From contig CALUTG010000017.1 in the NCBI GenBank assembly GCA_944323615.1, forward strand, positions 1 through 32,572: DNA of 32,572 bases, given 5' to 3'. Every line of letters starts with the position of its first letter. Position 1 is the stretch's first letter. Below are positions 16,835 through 25,480 of this stretch, piece by piece. The position numbers were made by a program, and so were the translations under genes. The notes below the pieces were generated by a model. It was not told the origin of the DNA. It ran no database searches and saw only the letters and a list, made by a program, of their open reading frames with translations. This stretch comes from Candidatus Gastranaerophilales bacterium (GTDB taxonomy: Bacteria; Cyanobacteriota; Vampirovibrionia; Gastranaerophilales; Gastranaerophilaceae).

Positions 16835-19309
16835 TTATGATTCATAAGTGATATTTTCGTTATCATATATTTTTCCTGTGGCTTCCTGAAGATTCTGAAT
16901 AGCTTCTTCTGCGGAAGATCCGTATGCGGGAGAACTTGTTTGATCAGGGTCATTATCAACAGCTTTCCATACATTAGTTCCAGGAATTTGTGTAATCCTG
17001 ATTTCATCACGGCCAATTTCCTTCATGCCGCCTTGACCGTTTCCGGTACCGAGCTGTTCGGCTGTTGCAGCAACAACATCTCCGATAACACGTTTAACGC
17101 CGTCAATCTCGTAAGGCATTTTGATTTTTTCCGGAAGATTTGTTCTGCTAATCAAGTCTTTGAATAATTCAGCATTGTATACCCCGTTTTCGTCTGTACA
17201 TAATTCTCTTTGCAGACGTTTGATTGCGCCGTCTTTTCCGTATAAACCGTATTTTTCAACGAGTTCAGGATAGTAAGCTGTTACAAGTCCTGCCCAGGTA
17301 TCACCATATTTTCGTTCGTGGACATAGGTAAGATCTACTGTTTCTGTCTTATCCGGTGTACTTTCATTGTATACAGTTGCCGATGCAGGAGTTTCTTCAA
17401 CAACCGGCTCTTCCGGCTGGACATACAATTTTTTCATTGCACCGATAAGTTCTTCTTTATTTAACTTACCGCCAGGAGATGCTGCTCTGTTTAAGAGATC
17501 TTTGAATTCTTTCTGATTCCATTCACCCGTTTCGCCGTCATAGTACATAAATGCAAGTGCAGAAAGAACGTCTGCATATTCAGGGTTTTCTTTTCTAACG
17601 GTTGCAACGTACTCTTCAATTGAGCAGTCTTCAGGAGTCGTAGGTGTTACAGCAGCTTCTCCCTCTGCTTCTAAGCCGCTAATGAATCCGATTATTGCAG
17701 GAAGTATAGCGCTCTTAAGGGCTGTATCTGCAACAAACTTGGAAGCTTCAAATAAAGCATGGAATACATCCGTATGGTTGATTATAACTCTGAAACTATT
17801 GCCGGTATTGATGATATCAACTCCTTCAACACCTTCAAGACCGGAAATATTGGTAACAGAACCTCCTTCTATCTTAAAATCAAGGTTGAGTTCAGAAATA
17901 TAATAATCATTAATTCCCTGTTTAGGATTTGTTGCTGCTGCAGCACCACCTGAAACAGCCCCGACTAAGCCTCCAGCTAAGGCACCCAGGAGAGCTCTGC
18001 CCCAGTTAACACCTTCTATTTCATAGCCGCAAAGTTTAACAAGATCCATAGCTTCTTTTTCTGATAAGTCTTCCAATTTTGCAGCGTAGGATAATTTTCC
18101 GGTTGTTCTTAGTTTTTCGGAAATGTATTTGTCAATTTTGGCATGTCTGTTTATTTTATTATCAGCACCGGTATAAATGCCAATAATATCAGAAAGAACT
18201 GTTAAGTCATATGTGCCGTCTTCTTTTTCTGTAATTAAGCCGCTTAAAACAAGTGCTTCAAATACTTCATTTTTCTTACCGAGAATTTTTAATATTTCTT
18301 CTTTGGTTTGAATTTTACTTTGTTCGACATTATTTTCACGAGCTTGAATTTTTGATGCGGTTTTGCTCAAGCGTTCTTCTCCTGATATAGGATCACCAAT
18401 TTTTTCTCTCCAGGCTTTGCGGACATATTTATCATCCCATTCGCCTGTTTCTTTCAAGAGAGCTTTAGCTTCTTTGCTGACTTGTCTCCATTTTGTTTCG
18501 TCAAGCTGATCATATACAGCAAGCAGAACTGTTTTTCTTGCTTCTCTTGCAACAGTACTTTCTTCAAACACTTTGAATGCATCTTTGTATTCATCTTTGA
18601 AATCAACAGTCTTTCCGTCAATTTCAACTTTGCCGTTTTTAATATCATCTTTGATTTCTTTCATCAAATCTTCGTCATTCTTTTGAACACCTTGCTCGGC
18701 ATATTTTTTAGCTTTTGAAACATAATATTCCTGCATCCATTCAACAGCTTGTTTTCTTAAACCGAATTCTGCTTGATCTTCAAGAAGTTTAAGAATATCT
18801 CTGTGGAATTGATCATTAATTCCTGCTTCTTTCATTTTTGCAAGAACTTCATTATGAGCTTTAACTGTCATATCTTTAAGTGATTCATATTCAGGCATTA
18901 GTTCTTGGACATCTTTAACTGCTTTTGTAAGCTCTGCATATTTTTCATCTTCACCAAGTTCTTCTTCAAGTTTAGGGATTAGATCTTCAGCGGTAACATG
19001 CTGTGATCCGTTAATTATTTCATTTAGCTTTCTGAGTACATATTTACGAGCTCTGATTTGATCATTCTTTTCTTCCTGTGTCAGCTTTTCTTTAGGTGCT
19101 TTTTTAGACTTAGCGTCTTCTGATACATAAAGACCCATTACTTCATTAAACTCTTCTGCAGTACATTCACCTGCTTCCAGTTTCTTAGCAGCTTCTTGTT
19201 TAAATATACCAAATTCTTCTTCGGTAAGCTTATTATCATTGTTGTTGTCATTGATAAAAGCCAGAGCTTTTAATGCTTCATTAGTAATTTTAGAAATGTC
19301 CAATCCCAT
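16835..19309 (-). CDS. Large EF-hand hypothetical protein with LysM-like segment
   Basis: An 824-aa acidic protein. Residues 21-32 form a canonical calcium loop (D21, N23, D25, K27, T29, E32). A second EF-like pair lies near 600-640 (D-G-E-T-G-E-W-N-Q-K-E-F and G-G-K-L-N-K-E-E-L). The N-terminal half is charged helices. Around 440-460 there is a Gly/Ala hydrophobic run (G-A-L-A-G-G-L-V-G-A-V-S-G-G), and near 560 a second short one. After a Pro/Glu-rich linker, residues about 690-735 (Y-G-D-T-W-A-G-L-V-T-A-Y-Y-P) resemble a LysM repeat. There is no signal peptide. It faces the coiled-coil gene and may belong with it. Function unknown. Confidence 0.85.
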   Translation of the reverse strand: MGLDISKITNEALKALAFINDNNNDNKLTEEEFGIFKQEAAKKLEAGECTAEEFNEVMGLYVSEDAKSKKAPKEKLTQEEKNDQIRARKYVLRKLNEIINGSQHVTAEDLIPKLEEELGEDEKYAELTKAVKDVQELMPEYESLKDMTVKAHNEVLAKMKEAGINDQFHRDILKLLEDQAEFGLRKQAVEWMQEYYVSKAKKYAEQGVQKNDEDLMKEIKDDIKNGKVEIDGKTVDFKDEYKDAFKVFEESTVAREARKTVLLAVYDQLDETKWRQVSKEAKALLKETGEWDDKYVRKAWREKIGDPISGEERLSKTASKIQARENNVEQSKIQTKEEILKILGKKNEVFEALVLSGLITEKEDGTYDLTVLSDIIGIYTGADNKINRHAKIDKYISEKLRTTGKLSYAAKLEDLSEKEAMDLVKLCGYEIEGVNWGRALLGALAGGLVGAVSGGAAAATNPKQGINDYYISELNLDFKIEGGSVTNISGLEGVEGVDIINTGNSFRVIINHTDVFHALFEASKFVADTALKSAILPAIIGFISGLEAEGEAAVTPTTPEDCSIEEYVATVRKENPEYADVLSALAFMYYDGETGEWNQKEFKDLLNRAASPGGKLNKEELIGAMKKLYVQPEEPVVEETPASATVYNESTPDKTETVDLTYVHERKYGDTWAGLVTAYYPELVEKYGLYGKDGAIKRLQRELCTDENGVYNAELFKDLISRTNLPEKIKMPYEIDGVKRVIGDVVAATAEQLGTGNGQGGMKEIGRDEIRITQIPGTNVWKAVDNDPDQTSSPAYGSSAEEAIQNLQEATGKIYDNENITYES

Positions 19310-19400
19310 AGTAATATACTCCTTTTTTAATCCTCTTTCCTATATAAAGTTTTTACACAGGAAAGAATTGCTTTTTTATGTAATACTTTGTTAATAAATC

Positions 19401-20720
19401 TTAACATAACACCGGAGCCTCCAATTTTTCTAATGCCTCAATTGAACGTCTGGCAAGGGTTTCATTTTTGAGCTTCTTATTTTTACGTTCTTTTTTAGGA
19501 AGCTCCACCGGAGGAACAAGAGCCCAATTTGAATTAATCGGCTGGAATGATGTGTGTTCGCTGTCCGAAATGTATCGTGTAAGCGCCCCGAGTATTGTAA
19601 CCTCAGGAAGCACAATAGGTTCTTCACCATTCAGCCTTCTTGCCATATTTATTCCGGCAAGCATTCCGGTTGCTATGGATTCAGTATAACCTTCGGTTCC
19701 GGTTAATTGACCTGCGAAGAATAATCCTTCTCTTTCTCTTGCTTCCAGAGTAGAGTTAAGAACTTTCGGACTGTTTATAAATGTGTTTCTGTGCATAACT
19801 CCGTAGCGTACTATATTAGCGTTCTCAAGCCCCGGAATTGAATGGAGGAGTTCTTTTTGAGCACCCCATTTAAGATTGGTTTGGAAACCAACCAGATTAA
19901 AGAGTGTTTTTGCTGAATTATCCTGTCTTAATTGAACGACGGCATAATTCTCTCTTCCGGTTCTTTTATCTATAAGTCCTACAGGTTTCATCGGTCCGAA
20001 TCTTAGTGTATCAACTCCTCTTGATGCCAGAACTTCCACCGGCAGACACGATTCAAAGAATTTTGAATCTTTATCTACTTCGTGCTGTTCTATTCTCGGA
20101 GAATTAATTAGTATATTATAGAAATTTTCGTATTCTTCCTTATTCATAGGGCAATTTATATAAGAAGCTTCGCCCTTATCATATCTTGAACCCCAGAATG
20201 CCTTATCAAAGTTTATGGAATCAACTTCCACAATAGGCGCTATCGCATCAAAGAAATGCAGATGCTCGCTTCTGGTAAAGCTTTTAATGCTTTCCGCAAG
20301 CTTATCACTTGTCAGGGGGCCGGAAGCTATAATTACGTACCCGTCCGGAATCTCTGTGATTTCTTCCCTTATCAGTTCTATATAAGGGTTTTCTTCGATT
20401 CTTTTTGTGACGGCTTTTGAAAAATCTTCTCTTGCAATAGCAAGTGCGTTTCCGGCTGGAACAGAGTTTTCGATTGCAATATTAATGAGTTCTCCTCCTA
20501 ATAGTTGCATCTCTTTTTTCAAAAGTCCGCTGGCGTTAGTAATATCAGATGATCCTAAACTGTTTGAGCAGACAAATTCGGCACAGTCTCCTCCTACGTG
20601 CGCTCCTGTTGTTTTTTGAGGACGCATTTCGTAGAGTTTGACTTTAAAACCTTTTTTAGCAAGCTGGAGTGCGGCTTCTGAGCCGGCAAGTCCCGCTCCT
20701 ATGATTTTTACTTCCTTCAT
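19401..20720 (-). CDS. trmFO: tRNA:m5U54 methyltransferase, folate-dependent
   Basis: Methylates U54 in the T-loop of tRNA using methylenetetrahydrofolate and FADH2. The 439-aa length is normal. It opens with the dinucleotide motif V-K-I-I-G-A-G-L-A-G-S-E-A-A and then Y-E-M-R-P-Q-K-T-T-G-A-H, a TrmFO signature that separates it from GidA. C-S-N-S-L-G-S and F-A-G-Q-L-T-G-T-E-G-Y-T-E-S also match. The stop lies about 90 bases from the EF-hand gene start, on the same strand. The enzyme draws on the folate pool to which FolP in this window contributes, although the genes are not linked. Confidence 0.95.
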   Translation of the reverse strand: MKEVKIIGAGLAGSEAALQLAKKGFKVKLYEMRPQKTTGAHVGGDCAEFVCSNSLGSSDITNASGLLKKEMQLLGGELINIAIENSVPAGNALAIAREDFSKAVTKRIEENPYIELIREEITEIPDGYVIIASGPLTSDKLAESIKSFTRSEHLHFFDAIAPIVEVDSINFDKAFWGSRYDKGEASYINCPMNKEEYENFYNILINSPRIEQHEVDKDSKFFESCLPVEVLASRGVDTLRFGPMKPVGLIDKRTGRENYAVVQLRQDNSAKTLFNLVGFQTNLKWGAQKELLHSIPGLENANIVRYGVMHRNTFINSPKVLNSTLEAREREGLFFAGQLTGTEGYTESIATGMLAGINMARRLNGEEPIVLPEVTILGALTRYISDSEHTSFQPINSNWALVPPVELPKKERKNKKLKNETLARRSIEALEKLEAPVLC

Positions 20721-20831
20721 TTGTCACTGCCTTCTGATAGTTTTGTCATGTATTACGGCAAGTTTTGTTAAAACTTTAATTAATGGGGGTATTTTGTTAC
20801 ATAAGTTAATAATTGCTTTATGGAAAAGTGT

Positions 20832-22655
20832 CTATCCTTTGTAGTATCCGACCTGGTTTCTACCGTGTTCTTTAGCGTAGTATAGACCTTTGTCCGCATA
20901 TTCTATCAATTCCTGTGCATTTTGAGCATTGTCCGGAAATGTGGCAACTCCGACACTAATAGTTACATGACCTGTTTCTGTTGCATTAAGCTGGAACGGC
21001 TTTTCTGCAACTGCGTGCAGGATTCTGTTAGCGTTATTAAGAACTTCTGCTGCTGTCGTATTAGGAAGAATTATACTCATTTCTTCACCGCCGTATCTGC
21101 ATACATAATCAGTTGTACGGGAATTCTTTTTAAGAGTTTGGGCTACCTGTCTTAGAACTGCATCACCGGCTTGGTGTCCGTATGTATCATTGAATTTTTT
21201 AAAGAAATCAATGTCTACTATTATCAAAGAGAACGGTTGTCCGTATCTTTTTGAAAGATCGATTTGTTTTCTTAAAGTATCCTGAAAATACCTGTGATTG
21301 TATAACTCGGTCAACCCGTCTACGGTTGCAAGTTTGTACTGGTATTCAAAATCACGTGACTTGATAAGGTATTTAGCAAGATAAGAAAGCGCAAAGGCAA
21401 GAATAATCGAGATTACCGGCAGTACAACGGGAATCCATAAGTTCAGTAGTTCCATCAGGTAATAGCCGATAAACAGATATGCAATTCCAAAGAGAATTGT
21501 AGACAAGACCGCAAAAATAGTGGATTCGGAGAGCATTACAATAAACCCTACAATCGCCACAACTCCTGCTATTATCAAGATATTAACAAAAGGGCTGGTC
21601 TGTTGAATAAAATTATTATCAATAATATTGTTTAAGAAGGTTGCATGAACCTCCACTCCCGGATAGACACCTTCCTGAACAGGAACACTTTTTGTATCAT
21701 GAAGGCTCATTGCGGTCGTGCCTATAATTATTATTTTATCCTTAAAGTTGAATGAAGAAATATCTTTCCCCTCCATTGAATTTACAACTTTGTACATCGG
21801 ATAATTTGTATGAGTTCCGCTCTGTCCGTACCAGTTAAGAATAGCATCTCCCTCGTTGGTAAGAGGAATACTTACATTAGAGCCTTTGAGGGTTGATGTT
21901 TTATCTAAAATATATGAATTTTGCGGAGTTTTGTTAACGATATTACCCCCTGCGAGGAAGGTTAAATAAGGATAATATTTACCCTTATATTCAAGAACAG
22001 GAGCAACTTTCCTTATAATTCCGTCGCTGCTTCTCATTACATTAGTCATTCCGACATATACTTTTCCATTGATTAGTTCGTTTAAAATAGGGCGGCAGTT
22101 AGAAAATCCGTATTTTTTTGAAATATCAATATCGGATTGATTATTAAGGTTAACTGAAAGTCTTTGCGGAAGTTCTGCCGGTTTTCTTAAATCAGCCGGC
22201 TGATTATCTAAATTCATCGATGTGTAAATATTATCATATTTATTCATTGTTTCCGTAAGAGCTTTATCAGCGCCCCCGGTTGCCTTAAGAGATTTTATAA
22301 ACATAAGGTCAAAAATAATGGCCTTAGGGTGGTCTTTTTCAAGATAGTTAATAATATCAGCATAAACGTTACGCGGAATAGGCCATTCTCCGTATTTATC
22401 CCAGAGCATTTCGAGACTTGCATCATCTATTGCAAGAACAACTATATCTTCATTCGGAAGGGGATGTTTATGCATAACTCTTAAAGTTTGTCTGTAGTCA
22501 AACGAACGGTTTTCTGCAACTTCAAAAAATGAGGTTATAACATTATTAAGGGTTTTATTATTCTGTAAAAGAACAAATCCTACAAGCAGCACCGCCATAA
22601 CAAGAAGCAAATAGGTCGCATATGTGAACCATTTGGTTTTTATAAACTTTTTCAA
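20832..22655 (-). CDS. CHASE2-GGDEF membrane diguanylate cyclase
   Basis: About 607 aa. An N-terminal membrane helix is followed by a periplasmic CHASE2 sensor (about residues 45-340, with D-I-V-V-L-A-I-D-D-A-S-L and F-K-D-K-I-I-I-I-G-T-T-A), three membrane helices, and a GGDEF domain with R-Y-G-G-E-E-M. R-T-T-D sits exactly five residues before it, so an I-site is present. It should make c-di-GMP on an extracellular cue. TTG 22655 is preferred, with GGGAGAG five bases upstream and an M-K-K-F-I-K beginning. The frame stays open to another TTG at 22745, which has no ribosome site. It is divergent from fliE. Confidence 0.9.
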   Translation of the reverse strand: MKKFIKTKWFTYATYLLLVMAVLLVGFVLLQNNKTLNNVITSFFEVAENRSFDYRQTLRVMHKHPLPNEDIVVLAIDDASLEMLWDKYGEWPIPRNVYADIINYLEKDHPKAIIFDLMFIKSLKATGGADKALTETMNKYDNIYTSMNLDNQPADLRKPAELPQRLSVNLNNQSDIDISKKYGFSNCRPILNELINGKVYVGMTNVMRSSDGIIRKVAPVLEYKGKYYPYLTFLAGGNIVNKTPQNSYILDKTSTLKGSNVSIPLTNEGDAILNWYGQSGTHTNYPMYKVVNSMEGKDISSFNFKDKIIIIGTTAMSLHDTKSVPVQEGVYPGVEVHATFLNNIIDNNFIQQTSPFVNILIIAGVVAIVGFIVMLSESTIFAVLSTILFGIAYLFIGYYLMELLNLWIPVVLPVISIILAFALSYLAKYLIKSRDFEYQYKLATVDGLTELYNHRYFQDTLRKQIDLSKRYGQPFSLIIVDIDFFKKFNDTYGHQAGDAVLRQVAQTLKKNSRTTDYVCRYGGEEMSIILPNTTAAEVLNNANRILHAVAEKPFQLNATETGHVTISVGVATFPDNAQNAQELIEYADKGLYYAKEHGRNQVGYYKG

Positions 22656-22948
22656 AACATCTCTCCCAACACTAAATTCTATTAGCAGTATAGTTAATTT
22701 TTCCGTTTTTTGCAAGGATTGTTGAACCAAACAGACCTTTTTCAATAAGAATATTATTGAGTTTCAGAAGCTCTGTCGACTTAAATAAATCTGTCGTATT
22801 TAACAAATATTTCAGCAAACACTCTTCATGTAAATTCACAGTTACAATTCCTTATAAAAATAACAATAATTATCACGGCAAAACTTTGACAAGACTTTAG
22901 AAATCATTAAAAAAGCTAGTACAAACAGATGATTTTTTAGAAAAATAC
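22656..22948. other. Divergent intergenic region between cyclase and fliE
   Basis: The gap is AT-rich. Part of it, 22656-22745, could be coding if the cyclase starts upstream. It holds a 7-base direct repeat TCTGTCG at 22772-22778 and 22790-22796, and an isolated TTGACA at 22886-22891 without a good -10 partner. Otherwise I see nothing clear before the sigma-28-like site. Confidence 0.4.
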
Positions 22949-22975
22949 TAAAAAATACTTCTATTTAACCGATAA
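22949..22975 (+). promoter_or_regulatory. Sigma-28 (FliA)-like promoter of fliE-fliF
   Basis: TAAAAAAT at 22949-22956, exactly 11 bases, then ACCGATAA at 22968-22975. The flagellar consensus is TAAAGTTT-N11-GCCGATAA, so the -10 matches 7 of 8 and the -35 keeps TAAA and the last T. The fliE start codon is 22 bases downstream with AAAGGCGG between. Confidence 0.5.
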
Positions 22976-22997
22976 AAAGAGTAAAGGCGGTGAAAAA

Positions 22998-23339
22998 ATG
23001 TTTAACGGATTTGTTCCAAGGTACGATTTAGAAGCGAGAATACAACACTCCAAGCTTGATTCCTGGGGTTATGATATTCCGTCTGCAAGAATGAGCCGTG
23101 TAGAAGAGCCGTCTACTGCAGATTTTTCAAGTGTGATGTCCGGTCTGGCAGAAAATTTAAATGCACAGATAGAAGCACCTGATAATTTGTTAAAAGATGC
23201 TATGATGGGCTCCGAAAATGTTGATGTTCACGATGTTATGACTGCAATGGCGAAAGCGGAGCTCAGTGTTACGGTCGCAACAACCGTGGTCGGAAAAGTC
23301 ATCCAAGCGTATGATAAAATTATGCAATTGCAGATTTAG
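22998..23339 (+). CDS. fliE: Flagellar hook-basal body protein FliE
   Basis: A 113-aa protein matching FliE, the adaptor between the MS-ring and the proximal rod. The C-terminal half is diagnostic: D-V-H-D-V-M-T-A-M-A-K-A-E-L-S followed by A-T-T-V-V-G-K-V-I-Q-A-Y-D-K-I-M-Q-L-Q-I. The N-terminus is a little longer than in enterics and starts M-F-N-G-F-V-P. AAAGGCGGTG gives a strong ribosome site. It is 53 bases before fliF and probably in one transcript with it, under the sigma-28-like promoter just upstream. FlgB and FlgC, the usual neighbours, are absent from the window. Confidence 0.85.
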   Translation: MFNGFVPRYDLEARIQHSKLDSWGYDIPSARMSRVEEPSTADFSSVMSGLAENLNAQIEAPDNLLKDAMMGSENVDVHDVMTAMAKAELSVTVATTVVGKVIQAYDKIMQLQI

Positions 23340-23392
23340 TATTCTCATAATCAATAAGTATGTGTATAATTTAATTATATAGGGAAGGATAT

Positions 23393-25060
23393 ATGGATTT
23401 TAAAAAGTTACTGGAAAATAAAGTTCTTTTAGCAGCCGTAGGCGGCGGTATTGTTCTTCTCTTGCTTATTTTTATTATATGCGGTGCGATAGCTGCCAAT
23501 TCAGGATCTAAAGGAAACGAAATTGATGTAAGCAATGAGCCTTTAAAAGAAGATGTTGACCTGCTTACAACTGATAATATGGGAAAAGCCCTTGAAATTC
23601 AGGCTTTGCTTGCAAGAAATAATATTGTTGCATCCCGTGCGGTTGACGGTACAAAATCAGTTTTGAGACTAAAAAAAGGCGACTGTACCCCGGGAATGAA
23701 AAAATGTACAACCGAGCAGAGGGACCGTGCCATTATGGTTATTGTAGAGAGCGGTTTGTATGACCAGAATGTAGGGCTGGAAGTTTTTGATAAAGGTGAT
23801 TTCACTTCTACAAAAGAAGATAAGAGAATAAGACTCGTAAGAGCAATGAACGGTGAATTATCACGCCTTATTAAGAGAATTGATGGCATAGAAAACGCGT
23901 CAGTATTTATTTCCATACCGGAACAGACAATGTTCTCTTCTATGCAAAAACCCGTTACCGCAACGGTTCAATTAACGGTTGCTGTTGGTCAGACTCTTAA
24001 TATGGGAACAATCAAAGCTGTTTCTAACTTGCTTTTAGGAAGTGTTTCCGGGCTAACATCAGAAAATATTTCAATTACTGATACAAACGGGCACGTATAT
24101 AGCAGTCTTATAGATGCACAATCAGAAATGCTTCAACGTATTCAGGAAAATGATAAATATATGCAGGAAAAAGTTCAGGCGCAGTTGAACAGACTTATTG
24201 GTGCCGGAAAATATGTTGCAACAGTAAGTACTTTTCTGAAGCAGGCTCCTGTAGAAAAATTTACTATAGAGTATGATCCGACAAGAAAAACTGCTGTCAA
24301 CGAGCAGACTTTCGCGGAAGGACTAGGAGATCAGACTCAGGACGTTAATAAAAACACTAATGCTGTTAGTGTTTATCTTCCAAACGGTTTACCTGCCGGA
24401 AGCTCTGATTCTACTCAGAACAGAAGTTATTCAAGAACTGCAAAAGAAACCCAGTACGGTGTAACTAAAGTTCAAACTAATGAATACATGTCACCGGGTG
24501 TTCTGGAAGAAATTTCTATCGCCGTAACTTTGGAAAAAGATGCGCTTCCGGTTGAGTTAACTCTTGAAGAATTAAAAGAACTTGTAGCACACGCAGCCAG
24601 CCCTAAGGCAGATCCTGATAATGTAACAATTGCATTTGCTGATTCTCTTGATCCGTTTATGGCTGCTGATAAAAATGTTAAAGCCCCTATTAAGGCTGAA
24701 CACGGTAATCCTTGGTGGCTTGCAATAGCTTTACTTGCCGGCGGTTTGTTCTTCGGACACAGAATCTTAACTCAGAAAATTAATGCTGCTAAGGCTGCTC
24801 AGGAAGAAGAAATGATAAGGCTGAGAGAACAAAATGAAGCTCAGGAAAAACAGTTAAAAGATTTGAGTCTGAATGCGGCAGATTTAATTGCCAAGCAATC
24901 ACAGCTTCAGCAAGGACTCCTTGAACAGCAGAACAGACCTGTTCTTAAATCGTCCGGAGCAGAAATAAGAGAAGCTTTAAGAGAACTTAAGCGCGAGTTT
25001 GAAGGCGTTGACGAGTCGGAAGCCGGCGAAAAAATCCGCAGCTGGATTGAGCAAGGGTAA
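23393..25060 (+). CDS. fliF: Flagellar MS-ring protein FliF
   Basis: A 555-aa inner-membrane ring protein, normal length. TM1 is at about 12-34. The YscJ/FliF ring-building domain follows (T-D-N-M-G-K-A-L-E-I-Q-A-L-L-A-R-N-N-I, then R-A-M-N-G-E-L-S-R-L-I-K-R-I-D-G-I-E-N-A-S-V-F-I). The beta-collar region is about 250-400, TM2 near 443-460 (W-W-L-A-I-A-L-L-A-G-G-L), and the cytoplasmic tail ends in I-R-S-W-I-E-Q-G, the FliG-binding end. An insert at about 100-108 with Cys-x6-Cys is unusual and could form a disulfide outside the membrane. No fliG follows. A hairpin block comes instead. Confidence 0.88.
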   Translation: MDFKKLLENKVLLAAVGGGIVLLLLIFIICGAIAANSGSKGNEIDVSNEPLKEDVDLLTTDNMGKALEIQALLARNNIVASRAVDGTKSVLRLKKGDCTPGMKKCTTEQRDRAIMVIVESGLYDQNVGLEVFDKGDFTSTKEDKRIRLVRAMNGELSRLIKRIDGIENASVFISIPEQTMFSSMQKPVTATVQLTVAVGQTLNMGTIKAVSNLLLGSVSGLTSENISITDTNGHVYSSLIDAQSEMLQRIQENDKYMQEKVQAQLNRLIGAGKYVATVSTFLKQAPVEKFTIEYDPTRKTAVNEQTFAEGLGDQTQDVNKNTNAVSVYLPNGLPAGSSDSTQNRSYSRTAKETQYGVTKVQTNEYMSPGVLEEISIAVTLEKDALPVELTLEELKELVAHAASPKADPDNVTIAFADSLDPFMAADKNVKAPIKAEHGNPWWLAIALLAGGLFFGHRILTQKINAAKAAQEEEMIRLREQNEAQEKQLKDLSLNAADLIAKQSQLQQGLLEQQNRPVLKSSGAEIREALRELKREFEGVDESEAGEKIRSWIEQG

Positions 25061-25105
25061 ATATTTATTTTCCGGGGCTGATGCCGCCTCGTTCCCCGCA
25101 CCATA

Positions 25106-25201
25106 TTTCTTTCTTTTATTGCGATGCAAAAGAAAGAAAACAACGCATTGCTGCATTTTTCTACCGAAAAATGCTCGTAGCACCCTCTCCTAAGAGGAGA
25201 G
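25106..25201. repeat. Hairpins 1-4 of the repeat block
   Basis: 25106-25139: TTTCTTTCTTTT against AAAAGAAAGAAA. 25153-25174: GCATTTTTC-TACC-GAAAAATGC. 25172-25182: TGCT-CGT-AGCA, overlapping the one before and so possibly an alternative fold. 25185-25201: CTCTCCT-AAG-AGGAGAG, which extends outward through CACCC/GGGTG. Confidence 0.65.
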
Positions 25202-25230
25202 TGATGGGGTGAGGTAACAGCCGCGAGCGT

Positions 25231-25301
25231 GTGTCCGGAGGACACAATAGCGAGCGTAAGAGATTGTGCGAAGCACAACCTTTACGATGCCCGTAGGGCA
25301 T
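25231..25301. repeat. Three consecutive C(GNA)G triloop hairpins
   Basis: 25231-25245: GTGTCC-GGA-GGACAC. 25264-25278: TTGTGC-GAA-GCACAA. 25287-25301: ATGCCC-GTA-GGGCAT. All have perfect 6-bp stems and 3-base GNA loops closed by C-G, the class known from d(GCGAAGC) to be exceptionally stable as single-stranded DNA. Confidence 0.8.
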
Positions 25302-25332
25302 AGAAGACAATGCGGGTTTCTTTTTTCTTTTC

Positions 25333-25381
25333 GTACTTTTCTTTTTTTCTTTTCTTCGCAAAAAAGAAAAAAGAAAAGTAC
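25333..25381. repeat. Pyrimidine/purine inverted repeat
   Basis: GTACTTTTCTT (from 25333) is matched by AAGAAAAGTAC (to 25381). The arms continue inward through T-rich/A-rich tracts with one indel. A second copy of the C/T tract precedes it at about 25319. It would make a long A-T-rich stem and could help end fliEF transcription. Confidence 0.65.
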
Positions 25382-25419
25382 AATCAAAATTAAACAAAAA
25401 GATATTTTTAATCGTAGAT

Positions 25420-25452
25420 AGACAGGTATATTTTTATAAAATATACCTGTCT
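25420..25452. promoter_or_regulatory. 15-bp perfect inverted repeat upstream of trhP
   Basis: AGACAGGTATATTTT-TAT-AAAATATACCTGTCT. It lies 28 bases before the trhP start and overlaps where a -35 region would be. It could be the fliEF terminator (a weak T-tract follows) or an operator for the next gene. Confidence 0.5.
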
Positions 25453-25465
25453 GCTTTCTCTTTTG

Positions 25466-25474
25466 TGTTAAAAT
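25466..25474 (+). promoter_or_regulatory. Extended -10 of the trhP promoter
   Basis: TGT-TAAAAT. The ATG at 25481 is seven bases after it, so transcription would begin at or next to the start codon. No Shine-Dalgarno sequence is present. Confidence 0.45.
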
Positions 25475-25480
25475 GTTTAT

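Larger units (their letters stand above)
25061..25480. other. Gene-free block of stable hairpins
   Basis: This 420-base gap is locally GC-rich (about 25150-25310) and has no credible gene. ORFs on both strands here follow from its symmetry. It holds a series of perfect hairpins, three of them with C(GNA)G triloops, then a long pyrimidine/purine inverted repeat and a 15-bp palindrome before trhP. It resembles a dispersed intergenic repeat cluster. Confidence 0.7.

Noticed and set aside
25061-25400. ORFs of 60-120 residues on both strands over the hairpin block
   Set aside because: They run through low-complexity C/T and A/G tracts and inverted repeats, have odd composition and no ribosome sites. 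They reflect symmetric DNA without stops.
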